64,000 nt of DNA from positions 456,626 through 520,625 of the forward strand of contig JACKHE010000003.1 in NCBI GenBank assembly GCA_020639135.1, in the 5' to 3' direction. How positions within the stretch are numbered: the first letter of the stretch is position 1; the number at the start of each line of letters is the position of its first letter. Position numbers and translations under genes: made by a program. The notes below the pieces were generated by a model. It was given only the letters and a program-made list of their open reading frames with translations. It searched no databases and was not told the DNA's origin. Shown here in pieces: positions 55,381-63,461 of the stretch. This stretch comes from Phycisphaeraceae bacterium (GTDB lineage: Bacteria > Planctomycetota > Phycisphaerae > Phycisphaerales > UBA1924).

Positions 55381-55860
55381 TCAACGCTCATTGAACAGCT
55401 CGAACTGTGCCGCGACGCGCGGAACGAACATCGATGGTGGTCCGCAGAGCACGACCTTGCTTCCTCGATGCAGCACCGTCATGCCGTGGTAGAACCCGTT
55501 CGGGTCCCGACGTGCGGCTGCGGCGTCGCGGGTCTTGTCGGGATACGTCGTGGCCTGACCATCGAAGTGTTCCGCGGGCACAAGCCGGTATGCCTTCGCA
55601 ATCGTTGTGGTCCCACCCAAGATCCCCACACACACCCATAGCTGACTTCGGAATTTGAATGGCTTGCGGATCGGTTTGCCGAGGGCGATCCGATCTGCGG
55701 AGTACGAGGCACAGATGTAGCCCTCGGGAGAATGACGACCGTCGCTCCACACGAGCCGGTCGGCGTCTACCGCGAAGACCGTTGGGTTCGCGGCATCGGC
55801 GGCAGGGTCAGTGGCTGACCCCGCCGCCTCGGCGCCGGTGTTGAGTGAGGCGCCGCTCAC
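55381..55860 (-). CDS. Element protein, last of a coupled set
   Basis: This 159-residue protein starts at the ATG at 55860, whose ATGA overlaps the DUF2958 gene's stop. Its N-terminal ~30 residues are Ala/Ser-rich (TGAEAAGSATDPAADAANP). Then comes a soluble domain (VDADRLVWSDGRHSPEGYI, PFKFRSQLWVCVGILGG, FYHGMTVLHRGSKVVLCG). No family recognised. It probably travels with the DUF2958 group. Confidence 0.6.
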   Translation of the reverse strand: MSGASLNTGAEAAGSATDPAADAANPTVFAVDADRLVWSDGRHSPEGYICASYSADRIALGKPIRKPFKFRSQLWVCVGILGGTTTIAKAYRLVPAEHFDGQATTYPDKTRDAAAARRDPNGFYHGMTVLHRGSKVVLCGPPSMFVPRVAAQFELFNER

Positions 55861-56201
55861 CGCCCCTGCTCCTTGAAGTGGAGCCGCGGCGACATCGCCC
55901 GGTCCTCGAGGTTTGCTCGCAGTTCCTTCAGCCCCACCGGCTCGAAGTGCAGGTCACGCTCGACCGTGAGCCCGCCGGGCCCCCGGATCGACTCCAGCTC
56001 CGCCAGGCTGAAATACCCCAGCTCGACCTCGTGCCCGTCGACGAGGCCGAAGAAGATGTCCTCGCCGTCGAACTCGATGGCGTACCACGTCCAGTTGCTC
56101 CAGGGCGTGAAGAACTTGGCTAGAATCGTTGGGTTCGACTCCCACTCGGATCCGTACAGCGAGGGGAGGCGACGGCGGAGCTCCGCCGTCACCAGCTTCA
56201 T
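55857..56201 (-). CDS. DUF2958-family protein
   Basis: This 114-residue protein carries the DUF2958 pattern: an N-terminal MKLVTAELRRRLPSLYGSE, then AKFFTPWSNWTWYAIEFDGED-type block, FGLVDGHEVELGYFSLAELE and GGLTVERDLHFEPVGLKELR. Such proteins are common on plasmids and ICEs and have no established activity to my knowledge. It is coupled by ATGA overlaps to the genes on both sides. Confidence 0.85.
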   Translation of the reverse strand: MKLVTAELRRRLPSLYGSEWESNPTILAKFFTPWSNWTWYAIEFDGEDIFFGLVDGHEVELGYFSLAELESIRGPGGLTVERDLHFEPVGLKELRANLEDRAMSPRLHFKEQGR

Positions 56202-56401
56202 GCCGACCTCCCGCAGAGCCCGGCCAGCACCGACTGCAACGCCGTGATGACCCAGATCAGCTCGCCAGGATCGAAGTACACCGCCGGCGAGATCTCGTCG
56301 CCGAGGTGTTTGCGGAGGCGGACCACCTCGGATCGCTGGCCTGCACGCTCAACGCGGTGCAGGTCGGCCAGGAAGGGCCCGAAGGCGGGGGCGACGCTCA
56401 T
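56198..56401 (-). CDS. Small helical element protein
   Basis: This 67-residue protein, mostly helical (VERAGQRSEVVRLRKHLGDE, LIWVITALQSVLAGLCG), has start and stop overlapping its neighbours by four bases on both sides. Coding is supported by this double coupling rather than by a recognised domain. Confidence 0.65.
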   Translation of the reverse strand: MSVAPAFGPFLADLHRVERAGQRSEVVRLRKHLGDEISPAVYFDPGELIWVITALQSVLAGLCGRSA

Positions 56402-56718
56402 CGCGTCGCCCCTTGGGCTGCCTCGGCGGCAACCGCTTGCTCGGCCTCGCGAGCCCGCTTGTAGTCTGCTTCCTGGATTTCCAGGATGCGGAGGTGGGCC
56501 CGGTCCACGGCTTTGGACAGGATCGGCAGGTCATCCCGGCCGAAGGAAGAGGTCTTCTTCCAGTTCCCGTCCTTGTCGCGGTACCGCCTGGCGACGGTGA
56601 ACCGGTAGTATGGCCGGTTGTCGTCGCCGACGTTCTGCCAGATCGCGGCTTCGACGGGGCCGAAGTAGATCCGCTCGAACGGCTGGTTGTCGTTGGAGTT
56701 GTTGGTAGTCGTAGTCAT
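56398..56718 (-). CDS. Element protein behind duplicated leader, copy B
   Basis: This 106-residue protein starts at the ATG at 56718 behind AAAGGAG. It begins MTTTTNNSNDNQPF and contains VEAAIWQN, YYRFTVARRYRDKDGNWKKT and SSFGRDDLPILSKAVDRAH. I recognise this pattern as a common small protein of plasmids and integrative elements of unknown activity. It is the first gene of the ATGA-coupled set 56398, 56198, 55857, 55381. Confidence 0.8.
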   Translation of the reverse strand: MTTTTNNSNDNQPFERIYFGPVEAAIWQNVGDDNRPYYRFTVARRYRDKDGNWKKTSSFGRDDLPILSKAVDRAHLRILEIQEADYKRAREAEQAVAAEAAQGATR

Positions 56719-56721
56719 GGT

Positions 56722-56906
56722 AGATCTCCTTTCAGATCTGTTGTTGAACATGGACACGTCTTGGCCGACGAGTCGCAGGCCGGGTCAAGCGAACAGCCGC
56801 CGAGCCCGCTCGGGGATCGGCTGCACGCAGCCGCAGGCGGAGGAAGCCGACGGCCGCTTGATCCCGGCCGAGCACGACGGCAGGGTCCATGATGTTCAAC
56901 ACGGGT
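56722..56906 (-). repeat. Duplicated leader, copy 2 (direct repeat with 54672-54859)
   Basis: This is the second copy of the ~185-base leader, upstream of the NDNQP-type gene. It ends with the same ATG-TTCAACAC-type element and the GAAAGGAGATC ribosome-site end as copy 1. The remaining ~270 bases to the methylase start carry no other feature seen. Confidence 0.75.
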
Positions 56907-57176
56907 CTGGGGGAGATGGCAAGAGGGCGTTGCCAGAGATCGAGATACCCTCCTCAGTGTAGCTGGACGGTGGGACGAATGGTCTTTCGCTTGAGTGTCG
57001 GCTGATTCCCACAACCCAGGCCTTCCCTTAATCTTCCCGAAGCCACCAAGTTCATACTGGATCAGTTCTGAGGGGGTAGGTCACCTCGATTTGAGTGTGC
57101 GAGAGGGCAAATTTGGCGGGAGAAGATCTGTGGCATGTTGATTGCTCCATCGCTTGGTGCCTGAGGGACATGCGGC

Positions 57177-58163
57177 ATGGTAGTCTCGAACCAACGAATC
57201 AGATCCCAACAACAACGCAGAATCCGCGCCATCGACATGTTCTGCGGCGCAGGTGGCAGCAGCTGGGGCGCAAAGAACGCCGGCTGCGAAGTCATCGCGG
57301 GCTTCGATCAGCACGCACCAGCCAGAAATGCGTTCTCTCGAAATTTCCCCCGCGCCCGCATAGTCCCAGGAGCTATTGAGCAGCTTCAGCCTGAGACGCT
57401 ATCGCTTGGACGAGTCGATCTTATCCTCGCGTCGCCCGAGTGCACAAACCACAGCCCCGCCAAGGGTGCTGCTGCACGATCTGAGAGGAGTCGAGCCACG
57501 GCTCTACAGGTCGCGCGATTCGCAGCCCTCCTGGAGCCTCGTTGGATCATCGTCGAGAACGTTATCAACATGCGGAATTGGCACAAATATAAGGCGTTCT
57601 GTGATCGCCTACGTGCCCTCGGATACAACATCCGAGTTGAGACTCTCAACGCTGCCGACTTCGGTGTTCCACAGGTCCGGAGACGGCTCTTTCTGCTGTG
57701 CGACCGGGAGAAGGCACCAAACCCCGTGAAGATCTCACGGGTAGTCCGTCGCGATGTGACTGATGTGCTGGACGATCGGCGCCAGTACCAGTATACCCCC
57801 TTGCGACAACCTAGTCGGGCCCGGGCTACGCTTGAGCGGGCGGAGCGCGCGTTCGCAACGATCGGAGCATCCAGGCCGTTCCTGATCGTGTACTATGGTT
57901 CTGATGGCAGTGGCGGCTGGCAAAGACTGGACGTCCCGCTGAGGACGGTCACGACTATTGATCGGTTCGCGTTGGTGCGACCGCGCAAGAAAGGTCACGT
58001 AATGAGAATGCTCCAGCCCACTGAACTAAAGCGCGCCATGGGTATGCCGGGTTGCTTCTTCACCGATCTCGGCTCGCGCCGCGAGAGCATCCGCGCAATC
58101 GGCAACGCGGTCTGCCCACCAGTCATGCGTGCGGCGGTCAGGTCGCTTACGGCAACCGATTGA
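57177..58163 (+). CDS. C5-cytosine DNA methyltransferase
   Basis: This 328-residue protein starts at the ATG at 57177. SAM-binding motif I is DMFCGAGGSSWGAKNAG. Motif IV is ASPECTNHSPAKG, with catalytic Cys in PEC rather than the usual PPC. Motif VI is ENVINM, motif VIII QVRRRLFLL, and motif X RAIGNAVCPPV. The target-recognition region lies around residues 180-260. It methylates cytosine at C5 in a specific sequence. Its stop overlaps the next gene's ATG by one base (58163). No endonuclease is recognised beside it, so it may guard a non-classical system or act alone. Confidence 0.9.
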   Translation: MVVSNQRIRSQQQRRIRAIDMFCGAGGSSWGAKNAGCEVIAGFDQHAPARNAFSRNFPRARIVPGAIEQLQPETLSLGRVDLILASPECTNHSPAKGAAARSERSRATALQVARFAALLEPRWIIVENVINMRNWHKYKAFCDRLRALGYNIRVETLNAADFGVPQVRRRLFLLCDREKAPNPVKISRVVRRDVTDVLDDRRQYQYTPLRQPSRARATLERAERAFATIGASRPFLIVYYGSDGSGGWQRLDVPLRTVTTIDRFALVRPRKKGHVMRMLQPTELKRAMGMPGCFFTDLGSRRESIRAIGNAVCPPVMRAAVRSLTATD

Positions 58164-60268
58164 TGTCGTCGGCACTTCCCGAGAGTGGTAGTGCACGGAT
58201 GCGGCCCAGGGCCCGCATCATTTCACTGATCGGCGACGAGCTCATCAGTGATGAATCTGTGGCAATCGTGGAACTGGTCAAGAACGCGTATGATGCTGAT
58301 GCGCACCGTGTCATGATCGAGTTCGGTGGCGATGATCTTGCCGATCCAGACACTCTTACTATCAGCGACGACGGCGTCGGCATGGACATCACGACGGTGA
58401 TGACCGGGTGGTTCGAGCCAGGTACGCTATCAAAGAAGAGGGCTGAGCGATCGCCGTCGGGACGAACGTATCAAGGTGCGAAGGGAGTGGGTCGCTTCGC
58501 CGCGGCCCGGTTGGGGCAGTCACTCTATCTGGAGACAAAGCAGGACGGCGCGGTCAACGGTACGACTGTTCTGTTGGAGTGGGGGGAATTCGATGAGGAC
58601 AGCTATCTGGACGAGATCGAGATCGACTATGAGGTTCGGCCATTACCGGCCTTCACACATGGGACCAAACTCACGCTGATGAATCTCCACGCCCGGAAGC
58701 ACTGGGCCGAAGATGACTTTCGCGAACTCCATACGCGGCTATCGCGTCTGATCTCACCATTTCAATCCAACGACGGCTCTCTCGAAATCAACGATTTCAA
58801 GATTGAGTTGCAGGTGCCGGGGCACCCAGATCTGACGGGCGAAGTGGAGCCGCACAAGCTCGTCAACAAGCCAAAGTACAAGATGCTGGCCGAAGTCACC
58901 TCGGATGGTCATCTGACTGGGACGTTGGAGATTGACGGTCACTCGGCAGAGGAGATTTCTCAGCAACTGCCAAACACGGAAGATCAATGTGGGCCACTTG
59001 TCATCGAGATTCGAGCGTGGGACCGCGATCGAACCGGATTGGCGCCTTACATGTCAGAATTTGACACGACTTTGACGCGCGTACGACAGATACTTGACAA
59101 CTACTGCGGCGTGAGCATCTACCGAGATGGTTTTCGTGTGCATCCGTATGGAGAGCGCGGAAACGACTGGCTCAGTCTCGACACGCGCAGTCGCCAGAAT
59201 CCCACATTCCGGTTGGCCAACAACCAAGTCGTGGCAGCGATCCGAATCTCGCGGGAAGACAACCCTTTGCTGAAGGACCGGACGACTCGCGAGGGGTTGG
59301 TACACAACAACGCGTACACCGGACTCGTGGATCGATTCACATCAGCACTCGCGATAATCGAGGAACATAGGTATCGGGTCCGGCCTCGGAAGGAACGAGA
59401 ACCTGAACAAGTATCGACGCTGTTCGAGTACTTCGAAATGTCGGAGGTTGTTGAGCAGGCCGATCGCCAGCTTGGCAAGAAGCACCCTGTTGCCCAACTT
59501 GTCAAGAAGAAGGAGGTTGAAGTACGCGAGGGTGTCGCACGACTGCAGGATCACTATTCACGAGTGGTTCTCGCTGCGGGGTTCGGGCAGCTAGTCGACA
59601 TCGTAGTTCATGAGATCGGGGCGCCACTAGGTCGAGCTACCCGCGAGGTCGCATATCTGGAACGCACCCTAATCGAGACCTTTGGTGAGACTCGTATTCG
59701 CGGTCTCGAAAACACGTTTACCAACATCAAGGCGTGGCTTGAGCAGATTTCGATGTTTAGGGAGGGTCTGCTGCCGCGTGTTGCGGCGAAACGCGGTCGC
59801 GCCACGTCGTTCTCTATTCAGGATGAGATTAATGGCAATCTAGAGCTGTACTCCAACTTGATTGCCAAACAGAAGATTCAGGTTGCCGTGCGTGCCCCGT
59901 CTAAACGGCTCGTCGTTCACATGGCACGGTCGAGTTTTGGTCAAGTCGTAGTCAATCTACTCGACAACAGTGTCTACTGGCTAACGCGTCATCACGGTGA
60001 TGGGCGAGGGGGCCACATCGACATTCAAGTCACATCACTGAAGCACGGGTTTCGAGTGCGATTCAGTGATGACGGGCCGGGCGTGATCGAGGAAGATCAA
60101 GATCTGATATTCGAGCAACAGTTTACTCGCAAGCCCAGCGGCATGGGCCTCGGATTGTTTGTTGCTAGGCAACTTATGGAGCCATATGGGCGACTTGTGT
60201 ACCGACAAGATTGTAAACTGCCCGGTGCCTGTTTTGAGGCGACATTCGAACAACGGGTAGGTCTATAG
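58163..60268 (+). CDS. Dual-GHKL ATPase / histidine-kinase-like protein
   Basis: This 701-residue protein has two ATPase modules. The N-terminal one is HSP90/MutL/MORC-like: N box VAIVELVKNAYDADAHRV, G1 ISDDGVGMD and G2 YQGAKGVGRFAAARLG. A middle domain (~200-420) follows. A dimerisation helix with VVHEIGAPLGRATREVAYLE gives a plausible phospho-acceptor His (HEIxxPL). The C-terminal HATPase_c has N box VVNLLDNSVYWL, G1 FSDDGPGVI and G2 PSGMGLGLFVARQLMEPYG. A REC-domain gene begins one base past its stop. A sensor role in a stress or defence pathway is inferred. Confidence 0.85.
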   Translation: MSSALPESGSARMRPRARIISLIGDELISDESVAIVELVKNAYDADAHRVMIEFGGDDLADPDTLTISDDGVGMDITTVMTGWFEPGTLSKKRAERSPSGRTYQGAKGVGRFAAARLGQSLYLETKQDGAVNGTTVLLEWGEFDEDSYLDEIEIDYEVRPLPAFTHGTKLTLMNLHARKHWAEDDFRELHTRLSRLISPFQSNDGSLEINDFKIELQVPGHPDLTGEVEPHKLVNKPKYKMLAEVTSDGHLTGTLEIDGHSAEEISQQLPNTEDQCGPLVIEIRAWDRDRTGLAPYMSEFDTTLTRVRQILDNYCGVSIYRDGFRVHPYGERGNDWLSLDTRSRQNPTFRLANNQVVAAIRISREDNPLLKDRTTREGLVHNNAYTGLVDRFTSALAIIEEHRYRVRPRKEREPEQVSTLFEYFEMSEVVEQADRQLGKKHPVAQLVKKKEVEVREGVARLQDHYSRVVLAAGFGQLVDIVVHEIGAPLGRATREVAYLERTLIETFGETRIRGLENTFTNIKAWLEQISMFREGLLPRVAAKRGRATSFSIQDEINGNLELYSNLIAKQKIQVAVRAPSKRLVVHMARSSFGQVVVNLLDNSVYWLTRHHGDGRGGHIDIQVTSLKHGFRVRFSDDGPGVIEEDQDLIFEQQFTRKPSGMGLGLFVARQLMEPYGRLVYRQDCKLPGACFEATFEQRVGL

Positions 60269-60269
60269 C

Positions 60270-61442
60270 ATGCCTCCGACGCTGCAAGTCATGCTCGTAG
60301 AAGATGATGAGGCTAGTCTGAATCAGCTGGCCCGGGATCTTCCTGCTGTGTTCAAGAAGAACAAGGTTGAGGTGACGCTACACGAGTACGACGACTTTGA
60401 CACTGCAATTAAAGCGGCTCGTGATCCGTCTCGGCGATTCGACTTGATTCTGTCAGACACCTACAAGGGCGACAATACCAACAGGGACGCGCAGGCCCTC
60501 AGGCTTGTGAATGAATACAAGTCGAGCCGCTTTTGCCCGCTTGTGCTCTTTAGCAGCGGCGTACGACCTGCCGAACTGTCTGACAGCCCATTCGTGCTCT
60601 GGGCTGATAAGAGCAAGGCAGAGGATGTCGAGCGCGCTATCGATGAGGTACTTCGCACTGGAGTGCCGATGGTCGCCTGCTCCATGCGAGATGTCCTGGA
60701 GAAGGTAGGTACGAAGTACTTATGGGAATTCCTGGAGCAGAGCTGGCAAGCTTTAAACCAGCCAAACCCGATCGATCCCAACTCCATTGAGAGGCTGATC
60801 CGCAGGCGCGCGGCCATGCAGCTCGCAGACATCGATGAGCATTCGGGGGCCCCGATTCTCGAACGGGCAGCTCAAGAGTACTACATCTATCCTAGCTTCG
60901 AGCAGCCATACTTCAGCCTTGGTGACGTTATCCGTCACAAGACGACCTACCAATTTCGGGTGATCCTCACGCCGCATTGCCACTTGTTTGTACAACCCGG
61001 TCAGGAGAATCCCCGAGCGGACCATGTCTTGACACTGCGGACGCTGCCAGCGGAAGGGGTGTTGGGTGAAAAAATACAGGCAGTTAGCAACATCACAGAT
61101 GTAGCTGCGCGACACAAGAAGCTGGCAGAGTGGGCAAGATCACCAGCGAACACTCCAGGAAGGCCAGCAGGGCGACACTGGTACCTCCCAGCGTTTATGC
61201 AGATTCCTCACCTCTTCTGCGATTTGATGCAAGTTGAAAGCCTTCCTTTCGATGCCGTGGTGACCGATTTCGAGCGTGTAGCGACGCTGACTCCTCCCTA
61301 CGCAGAGGCTCTCCAGGCGTGTTTCGTGAGTTTCTTCGGGTCGGTCGGCATCCCAACCACTCAACCAACGAGCTTCGACAGCATCCTCAGTGCTGATCCA
61401 TTAAATAACCCTGTGCGCGACGACGACGTTAGCGAGGTTTGA
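60270..61442 (+). CDS. Response regulator with unknown C-terminal domain
   Basis: This 390-residue protein has a receiver domain in residues ~1-125: acid pair LVEDDEASL, phospho-acceptor Asp in LILSDTYKGDN, Ser in LVLFSSGVR and Lys in LWADKSKAEDV. The remaining ~265 residues (IERLIRRRAAMQLADIDEHS, LTPHCHLFVQPGQENPRADH, FMQIPHLFCDLMQVES) match no output domain I recognise. It is the likely phosphate acceptor for the preceding kinase-like protein, from position and order. The gap to the kinase gene is 40 bases. Confidence 0.8.
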   Translation: MPPTLQVMLVEDDEASLNQLARDLPAVFKKNKVEVTLHEYDDFDTAIKAARDPSRRFDLILSDTYKGDNTNRDAQALRLVNEYKSSRFCPLVLFSSGVRPAELSDSPFVLWADKSKAEDVERAIDEVLRTGVPMVACSMRDVLEKVGTKYLWEFLEQSWQALNQPNPIDPNSIERLIRRRAAMQLADIDEHSGAPILERAAQEYYIYPSFEQPYFSLGDVIRHKTTYQFRVILTPHCHLFVQPGQENPRADHVLTLRTLPAEGVLGEKIQAVSNITDVAARHKKLAEWARSPANTPGRPAGRHWYLPAFMQIPHLFCDLMQVESLPFDAVVTDFERVATLTPPYAEALQACFVSFFGSVGIPTTQPTSFDSILSADPLNNPVRDDDVSEV

Positions 61443-61482
61443 GCCCGCGATCTCCCGCGCCAGGTCCCTCCTATAGTCTGGC

Positions 61483-62673
61483 ATGCCCAAGGAAGAAGCG
61501 AGTAGATACGGACGCCCATGGACTGAGGCCGAGTTTCTTGCGGTTCTTGACGCGTATCTACGTCATCGTGGCGAACCAAACCATCGGGACGTGTCGTGGG
61601 TAGGCGAACTCGCCGCACTGCTCGGCCGATCACCTGCAGCAGTTGTAATGCGCCTTGAGAACTACGCTGCCGTTGATCCGGCTGTCGATGATCGCCGCGG
61701 ACTAGACAAAGGGGGGCGCCGATGTAGGGACATCTATGTGGAGTGGCACGAGAAACCTGATGCATTGCGAGACTTAGCGCGCATTCACCTCGACCATGTT
61801 CGAGCCGCCCGACTGCCGAATCTGTTTGAGGATGAAGTAGTACCGATTCCGAGAGCATTTGGAAAGTACGAACTCATGGATCCGCTGGGCGAAGGCGGCT
61901 TCGGAGCCGTCTACTCCTGCCTTGATACAGCTACTGGAGAGCAGAGAGCTATCAAGGTCATCCAGCGGAGTCGCATACCTGACCCTGAGGCCTTCCCGAG
62001 ACTTCGTCGAGAGATTCGGCTGTTGCGTAAGGTCCACCACACGAATGTGATCCGCTTATTTGACGACAGTCTCGATGACGACCGCAGCGACCCTGCATAT
62101 GTCATGGAGTTGGCTCGATGCAGTTTGGCCAGCTACCTCGCTGAGCGAGAGGCCGAGGGCCGCGCCAGCGGTGGACAGATCAGGCCGGCGCTCGATCACA
62201 CTGAGAGCACCAATATCATTTGTTGCGTCCTCTCAGCTGTTTGTGCATTGCACGGTGAGCACAGAATCATTCATCGAGACATCACACCTGCGAACGTGTT
62301 CCTGAAGAACGACTCGTCTGAGTGGATGCTTGCTGACTTCGGCTTGGCGAAGCTCATCGCGACGATATCGCATGGTCAATCATTCATCACACGTGCATCG
62401 CAAGGAGGCTTTGGCACGGAGCATTATGCAGCGCCCGAACAGTGGGGGCAATTCGCCGACTGTGACGAACGCGTCGACATCTATTCCATCGGCGTTCTGA
62501 TTTGGGCGTTGTTCACAACCGAGTATCCACCCAAGCAATCAAGTCACCTTGGGATCCCTGGCCCCCTCGAGGCTTTGGTACACAAGGCCACGGCGCATCA
62601 TGCAGCTGATCGACACGGAGACATCGCTGAACTTACCGACGCATTCGAGGAGGCGGTGCGAACCGGTTGGTGA
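61483..62673 (+). CDS. Ser/Thr protein kinase with nuclease-associated N-terminal domain
   Basis: This 396-residue protein has residues ~10-105 forming a WTEAEFLAVLDAYLRHRG... LAALLGRSPAAVVMRLENYA domain, which I know from the N-terminus of HNH endonucleases. The eukaryote-like kinase domain (~125-390) shows GEGGFGAVYSC, AIKVIQRS, the catalytic loop IIHRDITPANVFLK, the DFG motif LADFGLA and APEQWGQF. All residues needed for catalysis (K, D, N, DFG) look present. The fusion suggests a kinase guided by, or sensing, DNA or a nuclease partner. Fourth gene of the set starting with the methyltransferase. Confidence 0.88.
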   Translation: MPKEEASRYGRPWTEAEFLAVLDAYLRHRGEPNHRDVSWVGELAALLGRSPAAVVMRLENYAAVDPAVDDRRGLDKGGRRCRDIYVEWHEKPDALRDLARIHLDHVRAARLPNLFEDEVVPIPRAFGKYELMDPLGEGGFGAVYSCLDTATGEQRAIKVIQRSRIPDPEAFPRLRREIRLLRKVHHTNVIRLFDDSLDDDRSDPAYVMELARCSLASYLAEREAEGRASGGQIRPALDHTESTNIICCVLSAVCALHGEHRIIHRDITPANVFLKNDSSEWMLADFGLAKLIATISHGQSFITRASQGGFGTEHYAAPEQWGQFADCDERVDIYSIGVLIWALFTTEYPPKQSSHLGIPGPLEALVHKATAHHAADRHGDIAELTDAFEEAVRTGW

Positions 62674-62890
62674 TGTTCAACCGATCTGGATCTGGCATCC
62701 CGCCTCCATTATCGCTGTTGTCAGACCATCCAAGATGAGCATTATGGAGCTATTTTATCCGCAGGCAGATACCATGCCTGGGCAGGCCCTGGACAGGACA
62801 CATAAGACAGTATAAACGGGCGCAACAAGCTCTCTGGCTCAGCGCGCACAGAGCAAATGTGAGGCCCCCCGGCAGATGACTTGACGGCAC

Positions 62891-63064
62891 CTATAGACTG
62901 CAAATGACAAAGGCCAACCCCATCCCTGCGAACCTCTTCTTCCACCGGTAGAACGTCTACTCGCTGATCCCCATTTTCCGGCACACGTCCCGGACCGAAG
63001 CCCCGCTTTCGGCCTGCCGCAACGCGAACGCGATCTGCTGCTCTGTGAATCTCGACTTCTTCAC
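62891..63064 (-). pseudogene. IS3-type transposase OrfA remnant
   Basis: The minus strand from a GTG at 63064 reads KKSRFTEQQIAFALRQAESG, then ASVRDVCRKMGISE, stop (TAG, 62957-62959), then TFYRWKKRFAGMGLAFVICS and another stop. This is the N-terminal HTH region of IS3-family OrfA with one in-frame stop and an abrupt end. No OrfB, terminal repeat or target duplication was found, so it is a small relic. Confidence 0.75.
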
Positions 63065-63461
63065 CCGATCATCCTCCGTACAGAGGCCGGATTGTCAGTC
63101 AAAGTCTCACCTTCTGCTTGGATCAGGATTCGGGTTTAGGCGCACAATCTCAAGACTGTGTGCCGGTAGAATGGAGTAGTTCTGGAGGACAGTTCAGTTC
63201 TGATCAAGCATTAGCTGTTTCGAGTTTTGAGCATAGGATGTATGGTACAGGGTTGAGCCGTGGTCGACGCTCCAATCTGTCACGGACATCTGAAATTACA
63301 AGAGTCTAGCCAACACAAGGGGGCATGGCAGAATGGCACAGCACTTTATAGTATAGTGAGTAGTTGTAGTGGATTTGACGGGGGTTCAAGGAGTACGTTG
63401 TTTGAAGCAGACTAGTCGGTAGCTCAACTATTGAAAATGGTTACAAACCAAAGCGATCAAC
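63065..63461. other. AT-rich intergenic stretch, nothing assigned
   Basis: About 400 bases with no supported gene. Base composition shifts to AT-rich compared with the kinase genes, suggesting a different origin for the sequence from here to the edge. Confidence 0.35.

Noticed and set aside
62674..63461. Complete insertion sequence next to the OrfA remnant
   Set aside because: No OrfB, inverted terminal repeats or target duplication were seen; only the N-terminal part of OrfA with a stop remains.
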